From Kineosporia aurantiaca JCM 3230 (GTDB taxonomy: Bacteria; Actinomycetota; Actinomycetes; Actinomycetales; Kineosporiaceae), in NCBI GenBank assembly GCA_000719025.1, contig JODP01000011.1:1-64000 (forward strand): a stretch of DNA of 64,000 bases, in the 5' to 3' direction. Below, in pieces: positions 49,573 to 57,887 of this stretch. Position 1 is the first letter of the stretch, and every line of letters starts with the position of its first letter. The notes under the pieces are model-generated. The model was given only the letters and a program-made list of their open reading frames with translations, had not been told where the DNA came from and did no database searches. Both the position numbers and the translations under genes were made by a program.

Positions 49573-50355
49573 GTGGACGTTACTTCGCTCGGCTACCGCA
49601 CCGACCTGGCGATCCGCCGGCTGAGCGGCTCGGAGATCTCCGACCGCGGCTCCCACCTGGTCATTCGCACGCCCGCCAACCCCTACTTCTGGTGGGGCAA
49701 CTTCCTCCTGATCCGCGAGCAGGTCCGGGCGGGGGAGTGGTCCGGCTGGGTGGCCGAATTCGCCCGTGAGTTCCCCGACGCCACCCACATCGCCCTCGGC
49801 GCCGACCGTCCCATCGACTCCGACGACTGGTCCGACCTCGGCCTTGACCTCCAGGTTGACACCGTCCTCACTACGACCGCACCTCCTCCGGCGACTCCAG
49901 GCACCGTCACCGCCGAGATCCGCCCGCTGCGCAGCGACCAGGACTGGCGCCAGATGGCCGATCTCCGCCTCACCCTCCCCGAAGCCCCGCCGGACCCGAA
50001 CGTGGCGGAGTTCACCGAGGCCAAGGTCGCCGAGTGCCGCGCCCTCACCGAAGCCGGCCACGGCGTCTGGTTCGGCGCGTTCGTCGACGGCCGGATGCGC
50101 GCCGGCGCCGGCCTGTTCGCCTGCGGTGACGGCCTGGCCCGCTACCAGAGCGTCGAGACCCACCCCGACTTCCGCCGCCGGGGCCTGGCCTCCTCCCTGG
50201 TCGCCGAGCTGGCTTCCTGGGGATTCCGGCAGATGAACGCCTCCCGCCTGGTCATGGTCGCCGACCCGGACTACCACGCGATCCAGATGTACCGCCGTCT
50301 CGGATTCGTGGACGCGGAACCCCAGGTGGGGCTGCAGCGGCCACCTGCGATGTAA
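49573..50355 (+). CDS. GNAT-family N-acetyltransferase
   Basis: The 260-residue protein has a C-terminal GNAT domain with the acetyl-CoA loop VETHPDFRRRGLASSLV and the later strand RLVMVADPDYHAIQMYRRLGF. The N-terminal half is a degenerate second GNAT-like fold (ISDRGSHLVIRTPANPYFWW, then GNFLLIREQ), common in large actinobacterial two-domain GNATs. The substrate is unknown. The GTG start at 49573 is the first in frame and has only a weak ribosome site. Confidence 0.83.
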   Translation: MDVTSLGYRTDLAIRRLSGSEISDRGSHLVIRTPANPYFWWGNFLLIREQVRAGEWSGWVAEFAREFPDATHIALGADRPIDSDDWSDLGLDLQVDTVLTTTAPPPATPGTVTAEIRPLRSDQDWRQMADLRLTLPEAPPDPNVAEFTEAKVAECRALTEAGHGVWFGAFVDGRMRAGAGLFACGDGLARYQSVETHPDFRRRGLASSLVAELASWGFRQMNASRLVMVADPDYHAIQMYRRLGFVDAEPQVGLQRPPAM

Positions 50356-50394
50356 CTCCTCACCCGGTCCGGGCGGCTCCGGCCATCCTTTTTG

Positions 50395-50433
50395 TAAGGT
50401 TACTTATATAAGGATATCTGCCTAAGGTTCCTT
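50395..50433. promoter_or_regulatory. Direct-repeat operator/promoter before the alpha/beta hydrolase gene
   Basis: TAAGGTTACTT at 50395 and TAAGGTTCCTT at 50423 are 28 bp apart and flank an AT-rich TTATATAAGGATATC, unusual in this genome. A repressor site over the promoter is inferred; no regulator gene adjoins it. Confidence 0.5.
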
Positions 50434-50435
50434 GT

Positions 50436-51233
50436 ATGACTTCGACCCAGACGCATTCCCTCACGATCGACGGCCTCGGAGCCGTGGACGTCACCGTCAC
50501 CGAGCGCGGCCAGGGACGCCCCGTCCTGCTGCTGCACGGAGGTGGCCCCGGCACCGTGGAACCGTGGGCCGACCGGCTCGCCGAGGCTCGCCCGGCCCAG
50601 GTCTTCACGCCGATCCACCCGGGCTTCGACGGAACGCGGCGTCCGGAGGGCCTGACCGATGCCCGTGGTCTGGCCGCGCTCTACGTCGCGCTCCTGGAGG
50701 AACTGGACCTGACCGGCGTCACGGTGGTCGGCAACTCGATCGGCGGGTGGATTGCCGCCGAGATGGCTGCCCTCGGAACGAACTCCAGGGTGGCCGGCTT
50801 CGTCCTGGTCGACGCGGTCGGCATTGAGGTGCCCGGACACCCGATTGCAGACTTCTTCGCCCTGACTCCGGCCGAGATTGCGCAGGTCAGCTATCACGAC
50901 CCGGTGAAGTTCGGCCTGGATCCGAGCAAGCTTCCGCCAGAGGCGCTGGCGCGGTTGGCCGGGAACCGTGCTGCCTTGACCGTTTACGGGGCTTCAATGC
51001 AGAACGGCTCACTTCCCGGGCGCCTGGCCGGCATCACGGTGCCAACCCTGGTCCTGTGGGGAGAGGCCGACCGGATCGCGGACGTCGACTACGGGAAGGC
51101 CTACGCGGCAGCCATTCCGGGGGCAAGCTTCGAGGTTCTCACGGAGACCGGGCATCTGCCGCAGATCGAGACGCCGGAGAAGCTGATCGACGCGGTGTGG
51201 TCGTTCGTCGAGGCACACCCGGCGGCGGGCTGA
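50436..51233 (+). CDS. Alpha/beta-fold hydrolase
   Basis: The 265-residue protein has the oxyanion segment LLHGGGPGT, nucleophile elbow VGNSIGGW (Ser), acidic residue in WGEADRI and His in TGHLPQIE, so the triad is complete. Family members include carboxylesterases, lactonases and C-C hydrolases; the substrate is not deducible. The ATG at 50436 is preceded by AAGG in the second operator repeat. It is convergent with the secreted-protein gene that follows. Confidence 0.88.
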   Translation: MTSTQTHSLTIDGLGAVDVTVTERGQGRPVLLLHGGGPGTVEPWADRLAEARPAQVFTPIHPGFDGTRRPEGLTDARGLAALYVALLEELDLTGVTVVGNSIGGWIAAEMAALGTNSRVAGFVLVDAVGIEVPGHPIADFFALTPAEIAQVSYHDPVKFGLDPSKLPPEALARLAGNRAALTVYGASMQNGSLPGRLAGITVPTLVLWGEADRIADVDYGKAYAAAIPGASFEVLTETGHLPQIETPEKLIDAVWSFVEAHPAAG

Positions 51234-51265
51234 GGCAGGTCGGTCCGCCCCAGCCCTCCGGGAGA

Positions 51266-52009
51266 TCAGCGCTTTACGGTGAGGCTCAGCTTGGCGCTGT
51301 CGGCCTGGTAGGTGCGCGTCGCGTCGGTCCAGGCGTGCAGCTTCAGCGTGACCTTCTTGCTCTTGGCCGGCAGCGTGTACTTCAGCGTCAGCGTCATGCA
51401 GTTCGCCTTGCTGGAGGTCTTCAGCTTGTAGACCTTGGACGACGAGTGGCCGTCGGACAGCTGCATCCGCAGCGGAACGCCGGCGACGTCGGCGCAGGCC
51501 GCCAGCTTGAAGGTGGTTCCGCTCTTGGGGCTCTTCGTCGATGCGGCGACCGAGACCGTGGGCTTCGGGGCCGCCTGGACGGATACGTAGCTGGGGGCCG
51601 AGACGTAGGTGGCGCTTTCGCTGCCGTAGGTGGCCGAGACCGTGGCCACGATCTGCAGACCCGCTGTCTTGCCGCCGCAGTACGAGAGCTTGCCCTTCTG
51701 GGTGCCGTCGCTCGGGCTCCAGGACAGTGCGTCCGCGTCGATCACCTTGGCCGGAGCGCTGGGCGTGCTCAGCACCACGCTGGCCGTGTAGCCGCTCACC
51801 TGCCCGGCGTCGTCACCCGAAACCGCGACCGTATACGGCAGACTGACACAGCCCTTCGGCGTACGTCCGTCGAAAGACGCAGTGGTGGAACTCTTCACGT
51901 TCACGCTCAGGTTGGGCTGAGTGGTACCGTCCGCTGCCATCGCCGGCGCACCGGCGATCACACCGATCCCCATCGCCGCGACCGTGACTGCCATGATCCG
52001 TCGGATCAC
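51266..52009 (-). CDS. Secreted protein of unknown function
   Basis: I do not recognise a family. The 247-residue protein has a clear signal peptide (MAVTVAAMGIGVIAGAPAMA, cut near AMA-AD), then a Ser/Thr/Lys-rich all-beta mature part with four Cys in two likely pairs and two Ig-like halves (~30-135, ~140-247). It may be an extracellular beta-sandwich protein. GTG 52009 follows GGGAGAG; ATG 51994 is the alternative. Confidence 0.75.
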   Translation of the reverse strand: MIRRIMAVTVAAMGIGVIAGAPAMAADGTTQPNLSVNVKSSTTASFDGRTPKGCVSLPYTVAVSGDDAGQVSGYTASVVLSTPSAPAKVIDADALSWSPSDGTQKGKLSYCGGKTAGLQIVATVSATYGSESATYVSAPSYVSVQAAPKPTVSVAASTKSPKSGTTFKLAACADVAGVPLRMQLSDGHSSSKVYKLKTSSKANCMTLTLKYTLPAKSKKVTLKLHAWTDATRTYQADSAKLSLTVKR

Positions 52010-52227
52010 CCTTGGACTCTCCCGTCGATTGTCTTATAAAGGTCCCGGACTCCTCGGCCGGGAGAGCCGGAAGTGAAGACGCCGGGCACGCTGAGTATCC
52101 GGGTGGCGCAGGGGTTGACCCATCTGGAGCAGAGCCGGAACACAGCGGAGCGGCCCCGCGAGCATTTTGACTGATGTGCTCTGCCGTGAACCCGAAGAGG
52201 CTGAACTGCAACCTCGAGAAGGAGATC

Positions 52228-53154
52228 ATGGTGGGACGGTCCGACGGCAAGGTCGCGCTCGGTGCGGTGGGCATCTGGAGCATGGAACTCAAGGGGGCCG
52301 GCCGGCCCCGGATTCAGGAGGCCGCCGCCGAACTGGAGAGCCTCGGCTATCCCACGCTCTGGCTCCCCGGCCTCGACGGGAGCGGCACCCTCGACGACCT
52401 CGGCCACCTCCTGAAGGCCACTTCTCGTACCCGGGTGGCCACCGGCGTCCTCAATATCTGGTCTTATGAGGCGCCGGAGCTGGCTACCCGAGTATCCGAA
52501 CTTCAAACCGCCTACGGTCACCGCGCTCTCACCGGCCTGGGCATCGGTGCTCCGGCCGGGGCGGCTGCGCACGGACGCACGTACGGCAAGCCCACCCAGT
52601 CCATGGGTGAATACCTGGACGCACTCGACCTTTCCGCCACGCCCATCGCTTCCGGTGAGCGCCTTCTGGGCGCCCTCGGACCCCGTATGGTCGACCTAGC
52701 CGTGCAGCGGACCGCCGGCTGGCACCCGTTCCTGGTGCCCCCACGCTATGTGGCCGCCGAGCGCGAACGGGTCGGAGGGACGTCCTTCATCGCACCGCAC
52801 CAAGCCGTCGTTCTAGACGCCGACCCTGAGCGGGCCCGAGCCGCTGCGCGGGCGGGTATCGGCATGTTCCTCGGTTTTCCCACCTATCGGGCGAACCTCG
52901 TCCGCCTGGGGTACGGCGATGACGACCTTGTGCCGGGTGGAAGCGATCGGATTATTGACGATCTCGTGGCCTGGGGGGATGTGGAGAGGGTGGCCCGTCG
53001 GGTTCGCGAGCACCTGGACGCGGGGGCCGACCACGTGGCCCTTCACGTCATCCCCAGCGCTCAGGACGGCCAGAAGATCGACGGCCTTCCCTTGCGTCAG
53101 TGGCGCGACCTGGCGGACCTGGGTTTGACGGTTGCTTCGCCCAGTTTGGGGTAG
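52228..53154 (+). CDS. LLM-class F420-dependent oxidoreductase
   Basis: The 308-residue protein is a luciferase-like TIM-barrel flavin/F420 enzyme: VALGAVGIWSMELKG, LESLGYPTLWLPGLDG, RVATGVLNIWSYEAPELA and ALTGLGIGAP, followed by YGKPTQSMGEYLDAL. The pattern fits the actinobacterial MSMEG_4141 (TIGR03620) group of probable F420 enzymes, whose substrates are unknown. AAGGAG lies 3 nt before ATG 52228 and 6 nt before GTG 52231, so translation could begin at either. Confidence 0.85.
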   Translation: MVGRSDGKVALGAVGIWSMELKGAGRPRIQEAAAELESLGYPTLWLPGLDGSGTLDDLGHLLKATSRTRVATGVLNIWSYEAPELATRVSELQTAYGHRALTGLGIGAPAGAAAHGRTYGKPTQSMGEYLDALDLSATPIASGERLLGALGPRMVDLAVQRTAGWHPFLVPPRYVAAERERVGGTSFIAPHQAVVLDADPERARAAARAGIGMFLGFPTYRANLVRLGYGDDDLVPGGSDRIIDDLVAWGDVERVARRVREHLDAGADHVALHVIPSAQDGQKIDGLPLRQWRDLADLGLTVASPSLG

Positions 53155-53225
53155 CCGCACTGGCTGAATGAGGGACGCCGGTGCGCGGGTGGCGGGCGTG
53201 GGTCCCCATCGATGAGACTGGGTTC

Positions 53226-53558
53226 ATGGCCCAACTTGTTGTCGAGATCCACGTACCGCTGACTCCCACTCCGGACCTCCCCGAGGGCGAGTACGAGTAT
53301 CCCTGGATTGAGGAGGTTCAGGACCGGGTGGCGGTCTTGGACCTAAAGTCTGACGGCGCCGAAGACTACGACGACGGCGAGGAAATCGGCGAGGTTTACG
53401 CGTTCTTCCTGACCGGTGAAGACCGGGACTCGGTGCTTCTGGCGGCGAAGAGAATCGCGACCGGTCCCGGGGTCCCGGCCGGTGGATTCATCATTGTCAA
53501 TGACAGTGAGGGGGACATGGGCGAAGGGGAGCGGGTTGAACTGGCCGATATCGGCTGA
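53226..53558 (+). CDS. Small acidic protein of unknown function
   Basis: I do not recognise the family. The protein has 110 residues and is very acidic (EGEYEYPWIEEVQD, then GAEDYDDGEEIGEVYAF) with alternating beta-strand and helix patterns (MAQLVVEIHVPL; DSVLLAAKRIA; GGFIIVND). Small acidic cytoplasmic proteins of this kind are sometimes immunity proteins, but no toxin adjoins it. ATG 53226 heads a clean first strand; the frame is open to 53181. Confidence 0.6.
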   Translation: MAQLVVEIHVPLTPTPDLPEGEYEYPWIEEVQDRVAVLDLKSDGAEDYDDGEEIGEVYAFFLTGEDRDSVLLAAKRIATGPGVPAGGFIIVNDSEGDMGEGERVELADIG

Positions 53559-53560
53559 CC

Positions 53561-53990
53561 TTACGCAGACTGGCCGACTCGTGCGGTGAATTCCAACAGG
53601 ATCTCGGAAAGAGCCTGTGGGTCCTCCTGCGCAACCAGGTGGCCAACTCCTTCCACGCGGGCCGAGTCGATCGCCTGCGCGGCCACCTAGCGGAGAGTCT
53701 GTTCGGTGAAAGGCGCGTTGATACTGTCGACGCTGAGCACGGGCATGGGCAGAGGACGCGTTTCGGCCAGCTTTCGAGTCTCTCCGGCGTCGGTGAAGAT
53801 CGCCTGGTACAGACCGGTGGTGCCGCGCCAGCCGTCCATTTGCCGTCAGTACGCAGGTATTCGTCACCGCTGATGTCCTGACACACCAGGTGGACCGCGC
53901 CGAGTTCCAGATGCTCGACGAGGTGGTGCAGGTCCGCGGCGGAGGCTTCCTGGGTGTAGTTCCCGTCGACGGCGCTGGAGTCGCCGAACC
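53561..53990 (-). pseudogene. Decayed alpha/beta hydrolase gene (epoxide hydrolase/haloalkane dehalogenase-like)
   Basis: Fragments in two frames read as an alpha/beta hydrolase. First come FGDSSAVDGNYTQEASAADL and HHLVEHLELGAVHLVCQDIS (the usual HDIG elbow, with its nucleophile changed), then DEYLRTDGKW. After a frame shift near 53840 come RGTTGLYQAIFTDAGETRKL, PMPVLSVDSINAPF, an in-frame TAG at 53687-53689, and VEGVGHLVAQEDPQALSEIL to a TAA at 53561-53563. The N-terminus and the cap region are missing. The N-terminal end meets the MarR remnant directly. Confidence 0.7.
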
Positions 53991-53993
53991 GGA

Positions 53994-54422
53994 TTCCGCA
54001 GCCTGGCCGATCGCGCCACCGCCGAACTGACCGCGCGCGGGTACGAGGAGGTGCGGCCGGTCCACGACTTCGCCCTGCAGGCGATCCTCGCCGGGGCGGA
54101 CAGCACCTCCGAGGTCGGCCGCCGGATGTCCGTCAGCAAACAGGCCGCTGCGAAGACCATCGCTGCGCTGGAAGAGCGCAACTACGTGGCCCGCGAGTCC
54201 GACCCGGCCGACAAACGCCGCCAGCGTCTCTACGTCACCCCGCACGGCCTCGCGATGCTCAGCGAGGCCGAGTCGATCTTCGACGAGCTGAGGGCGGAAT
54301 GGGAAAGGCAGGTGGGGGCCGTGCCTCTGGCGAAGACGGAGGCCCTGCTGCGGGAGCTGGTCGGTGGAGATGCCATCCACGTCGACGCGGCCCGATGGAT
54401 GGGGCCCGGAGCGGGTTCCTGA
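53994..54422 (+). pseudogene. 5'-truncated MarR-family regulator gene
   Basis: About 140 residues of a MarR-type winged helix remain: SLADRATAELTARGYEEVRP, LQAILAGADSTSEVGRRMSV, SKQAAAKTIAALEERNYVAR, DPADKRRQRLYVTPHG and a C-terminal helix. Protein homology starts at nt 53994, but no start codon lies in frame before GTG 54051, which would cut off the first dimer helix and has no ribosome site. The first helix and promoter are therefore lost. It is divergent from the dead hydrolase gene with no gap between them. Confidence 0.65.
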
Positions 54423-54425
54423 GCA

Positions 54426-54461
54426 CTGTGGCCGGGTAGGGAGGTTCCTACCCGGCCACAG
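54426..54461. terminator. Bidirectional terminator hairpin
   Basis: A perfect 15-bp stem (CTGTGGCCGGGTAGG and complement) with a 6-nt loop lies between the convergent MarR remnant and glucanase genes. Confidence 0.85.
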
Positions 54462-54483
54462 CCCCTCCACAGTCGATCAGGGC

Positions 54484-55650
54484 TTACCAGCCCACCGCCA
54501 CGAGCAGGTACTTCGGGTCGGTGTGGGAGATGTACGAGGACTGGCTGGCATAGTCGTCGTAGGGGAAGCCGTAGGCCTTGGCGCCGATCGAGTTGTCGTG
54601 CCAGAACTTGGCGTAGTAGTTCGCCGGGGCCTTCTGGTAGAACGCGCTCGGCGTCGACTGGTCGGACTGGGGCAGGTCGGCCACGTGCCGGTTCAGGTTG
54701 GCGCAGCCGGCGGCGTCGTTGGCGAGCGGGCCGGAGCAGCCGAAGATCTGCTGCGTGGTCGCGCTGGAGCCGACGGAAGCAGCGTAACTGCTCATGTAAT
54801 CGGCGTACTGGCCGCCCGGCGCGAATCCGGCGTCGCCACCGGGGGACACGATCCGGTCGGTTCCTGAGGCCAGGTGCTTGAACGCGTCCGGCACGGCGGC
54901 CTCGAACCGGTTGAACGTGGCCGCGCGGCTCTCGGCGAAGGTCGCCCGGTTCTCGCCGACCTCCTGCTCACTGCCGTCGTCGTTGTGCAGCAGCATGGCC
55001 AGCTTGAGGCCGAACGCGTCCACCCGGGTGGTGTTCCCGTTGAAGACGTTGTCGCCGACCGTGAACTCGATGAAATCGCTGTACTTGCTGTCCGGGGAAC
55101 CCAGGTAGAAGTACATGCGCCCGGCCGAGTTGGCCGGCATGTCGACGTACGGCTGCTCGGCGATCGAATGCGTCTCGCCGTTGAACTTCCAGTACACCTG
55201 GCTGTCCGGGTACTGGCCGTTGGTCTTGTTCAGAACCTTGACCTCGACGACGTTCTTGGCCGCCGGGATGCTGCTGGTGTCACCCCAGAAGGATGCGTCC
55301 GAGGCGCCGGCGGGGGAGGTCGTGCTCGTGGTGGAACTGGGCGCGGTGGTCTCGTCCGCGGTGCCATCCGTCGTGGACGGGACCGGCGCGTCCGTCGGGT
55401 CGGTCGTGGCCGTCGCCGTCGGGTCAGTGGTTGCCGTCGGGTCGGCCGTCGGGGCAACGGTCGGCGAGGTGGTGGCCGTTCCGCTCGGGTGTGGCCGGGA
55501 GTGTCCGGGACCGTGGTGCGGATGGGGGCCGCCCCGCCCCAGGCCGACCGCGAACGAACTCGAGACTCCGAGGGCCAGCACGATCGCCGTGCCGGCCACG
55601 ACGGCCACGGCCCGGCGCCGCCGGATGGCCGGAAGAGACTTGCGGGACAT
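54484..55650 (-). CDS. Secreted GH64-type beta-1,3-glucanase
   Basis: The 388-residue protein has a signal peptide (AVAVVAGTAIVLALGVSSSF), a His/Pro then Thr/Pro/Asp-rich linker (~40-118), and a GH64 domain (~125-388): DSQVYWKFNGETHSIAEQPY, DMPANSAGRMYFYLGSPDSK and FNGNTTRVDAFGLKLAMLLH. The Glu/Asp-rich strands of the thaumatin-like fold are present. GH64 enzymes cut beta-1,3-glucan, so the target would be fungal or algal walls. The linker precedes the catalytic domain, the reverse of Streptomyces LPHase-type enzymes with C-terminal binding modules. ATG 55650 follows GAGGAG. The 219 bp upstream hold no gene that I can see. Confidence 0.86.
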   Translation of the reverse strand: MSRKSLPAIRRRRAVAVVAGTAIVLALGVSSSFAVGLGRGGPHPHHGPGHSRPHPSGTATTSPTVAPTADPTATTDPTATATTDPTDAPVPSTTDGTADETTAPSSTTSTTSPAGASDASFWGDTSSIPAAKNVVEVKVLNKTNGQYPDSQVYWKFNGETHSIAEQPYVDMPANSAGRMYFYLGSPDSKYSDFIEFTVGDNVFNGNTTRVDAFGLKLAMLLHNDDGSEQEVGENRATFAESRAATFNRFEAAVPDAFKHLASGTDRIVSPGGDAGFAPGGQYADYMSSYAASVGSSATTQQIFGCSGPLANDAAGCANLNRHVADLPQSDQSTPSAFYQKAPANYYAKFWHDNSIGAKAYGFPYDDYASQSSYISHTDPKYLLVAVGW

Positions 55651-55869
55651 CAATACTCCTCACCGCCCGAATGGCCATGTTCAGGGTCACGGCCGGGCTC
55701 GATGCCCGATCCTTCTGACGCGAGGTTCGGCGGTCAACCGAAGAACTCCGTTTCGGGGTCTGACCAGCGGCGTTGCGGCAAATTTTGAATCCGCGATGAC
55801 TTTGGCTTAGGCCGCCCCCGACCTCTTCACGATGCGCGGGCTCTCCTCGGGCCGGGCAGTCTGTGCCCG

Positions 55870-56811
55870 TTATAGGCCGGTTCGGTTCAGGACGGCCCGA
55901 GTTTGGGCGGCAAGCAGGACAGCCGCGCTTCGGTCTCCCCGAAAAGCCTGGTAAGCAATTGCGCTCAGCCCGATGTGAAGCTCGTAGCAACCAATCCGAA
56001 GATCGAAATCAACGGGGGCAGAACTCTTTCCGCGATAGTGCTGCTGCGCGAAATCCCGAACCGCTTCCGGATCGAATCCAGACGTGTACGGACTGCAGAA
56101 CGTCAGCCAGGCGATGTCGTAGAGATGATCCCCGTACAGGGAACAACCCCAATCGAAGACGGCCGCGATCTTGCTGTCCGCAACCAGGACATTTCGGTTC
56201 AGGAGATCACCATGAATGACGTCCTGCCGCTGGGGAACGTGCTGCGCCAGGATCCGGAGCCTCTCGACGCCCACATCGAACACCGCTGCGCAGTCCGGCC
56301 ATCTCTGGAGCTGGTTCTTCCAGTCGGCAAGCCGTGGTCTCTCGGTGGTCACGGACAACAGGGCATCCCGCCACGAGCCATGGGGCGCCACGCCATGACC
56401 GTCCCAGATTCCGTACCCAGCATCTTCTTCCGGGCGAACGCCCTGCTCTGCGTCGAGCAAGCGGAAAAGAACGGGCAGGACGTTCTTCACGTCCCGCTGA
56501 GAGAGGCGGTCGAGGAATTCACCCTCAGCCCGTTCGGTGATCGCATAAAAAGCGCCGAAGGCTTGGCCCATATCGATAAACCTCGGTACCGGAAGGCCGG
56601 GCTGCTGCCACGACGCCGCGATCCGATCCTTCTGGAAATCCTCCTCCTGGGCACCGATCCGCAGCACGAGTGACTCATCATCAGTTTCCAGCGAATAGGC
56701 CCGGGACCAGTCACCCGCGCCTATCGGACTGACCTTACGAACAGGCGCGCGCGTCCAGTTCTTGAGGAACCGGTCGACCTCGCTCGGGCTGGGCGGGGGG
56801 ACGTCGGGCAC
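55870..56811 (-). CDS. APH-family phosphotransferase (hygromycin-B kinase-like)
   Basis: The 313-residue protein has a kinase-like fold: VRKVSPIGAGDWSRAYSLE with ESLVLRIG, the catalytic loop VIHGDLLNRNVLV (HxDxxxxN) and the metal site AVFDWGCSLYGDHLYDIAWL. The DWG-SLYGD-LYD segment is that of hygromycin B phosphotransferases, but many APH-like kinases of unknown substrate share it, so resistance is not shown. The start is GTG 56811. There is no Shine-Dalgarno; TACCCT 6 nt before the GTG would fit a leaderless transcript. GC content is visibly lower than in neighbouring genes, suggesting acquisition. Confidence 0.8.
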   Translation of the reverse strand: MPDVPPPSPSEVDRFLKNWTRAPVRKVSPIGAGDWSRAYSLETDDESLVLRIGAQEEDFQKDRIAASWQQPGLPVPRFIDMGQAFGAFYAITERAEGEFLDRLSQRDVKNVLPVLFRLLDAEQGVRPEEDAGYGIWDGHGVAPHGSWRDALLSVTTERPRLADWKNQLQRWPDCAAVFDVGVERLRILAQHVPQRQDVIHGDLLNRNVLVADSKIAAVFDWGCSLYGDHLYDIAWLTFCSPYTSGFDPEAVRDFAQQHYRGKSSAPVDFDLRIGCYELHIGLSAIAYQAFRGDRSAAVLLAAQTRAVLNRTGL

Positions 56812-56846
56812 CTGCCCAGGGTAGGCGCGGTAGTCGGCCTAAGCGG

Positions 56847-57329
56847 TCAGCTTGGCAACGACTGAAAGATCCGGTTCATGGCCTCGCGGTCGGTGGTTCC
56901 GCTGACCCGGATGGCCCAGTTCCCACCCACGCCCCCTGCTCCGGACCGATCGAGCTGCCCGGACTGGCCCTGAGCTCCGTTGAGCCAGGCAGACGCTCCT
57001 TCGCCGGTATTGAAAGTACGGAATTCAATGAGGGTTCCGTTCGCCAGGGCGCATTCACCGGAGCTCGTACTGTTGCCGGGCATGTGGGCGGGGCGGAAGA
57101 CATCCAGGCAGCCGACGTGCTCGGCCATAAACCTCGCGGAGGGATAATAGACACCGCCCACATCGTCGCCCGTAGTTACGTTTCTTAGCCAGGCGCGGGC
57201 GTCGTCGCCGTAGAAGAGGGCACCAAGACATCCGATTCCCGCCAGCATTGTTGCTATGACGACCCGCTTCCGCAGCGTCCTGCGCGGACGAGGCAGGAGA
57301 TCGGACGGTTCCGCGGGAGCGAGGGCCAT
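56847..57329 (-). CDS. Single-pass membrane protein of unknown function
   Basis: I do not recognise the family. The 160-residue protein has a cytoplasmic basic N-terminus (RPRRTLRKR), one membrane segment (VVIATMLAGIGCLGALFYG), then an extracytoplasmic domain of about 110 residues with two Cys (HVGCLDVF, SSGECAL), probably paired, and a C-terminal RVSGTTDREAMNRIFQSL. ATG 57329 follows GAGGGAGG. It is 35 bp upstream of the kinase gene on the same strand, so the two may be co-transcribed. Confidence 0.7.
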   Translation of the reverse strand: MALAPAEPSDLLPRPRRTLRKRVVIATMLAGIGCLGALFYGDDARAWLRNVTTGDDVGGVYYPSARFMAEHVGCLDVFRPAHMPGNSTSSGECALANGTLIEFRTFNTGEGASAWLNGAQGQSGQLDRSGAGGVGGNWAIRVSGTTDREAMNRIFQSLPS

Positions 57330-57439
57330 CCCCCTCCCTCGGCTGCGTCGGGGTGTTCTGAAGCACCCGTTCGAGTGCGGTCGCTTTGGCTTCTAGGAGG
57401 GTCAATTCAGCTGCACAACCAGGTTTTCGGTTCAGCGGT

Positions 57440-57862
57440 TCAGACCAGGCGGGACGTGTACCCGGCGTCCACGAGCTGCTGGAAGGCCTGGCGCACCTCA
57501 TCGGGCATCGGCTGGGGGATGGCGAAGCCCTGGTCCGCGTAGACCTCGATCCGCTGGGTATCGCCGACCAGCATGTTCACCACCCGGTTCGGATCGCCGA
57601 TGCTGGCCACGTAGTCGTCCAAGGCCAGAGGCAGGGATGCGCACTGGACGCTCACCTCAGGCCAGAGCTTCCGACAGGTCGCGTAGGCCCGACGCTGTTG
57701 ATAAGGACGCGAGATCAGCGTGACCGACTTCGGCTCAACCCCACGATTTCGCAACAGCTAACGGCTGAGCGTGATGTTTTCTCCGGTGTTCCGGGCTTCC
57801 GGCTCGACCAGGATCGCCTCGTCCGGGACTCCCAGCTTGAGGGCGTGAGTGTTGAATTACCC
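57440..57862 (-). pseudogene. Broken YdcF/DUF218-family gene
   Basis: The C-terminal half of a YdcF-like protein is well preserved: HALKLGVPDEAILVEPEARN, TGENITLSR, then stop TAG (57758-57760), then RNRGVEPKSVTLISRPYQQR and NMLVGDTQRIEVYADQGFAI to the end. A second in-frame TAA lies at 57857-57859, and the N-terminal half with the GGG and DGR motifs is absent. A 104-residue piece could in principle start at TTG 57754, but it would be a fragment. Confidence 0.72.
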
Positions 57863-57887
57863 CTGTACACGGCCAATCCGGACGACT

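Noticed and set aside
53226..53558. Immunity protein for the giant toxin-like protein
   Set aside because: The small acidic protein is 31 kb away from the giant gene and no toxin adjoins it, so the link would be guesswork.
54051..54422. A functional short MarR protein starting at GTG 54051
   Set aside because: Homology continues upstream to 53994 without a start, and the GTG has no usable ribosome site; the first dimer helix would be missing.
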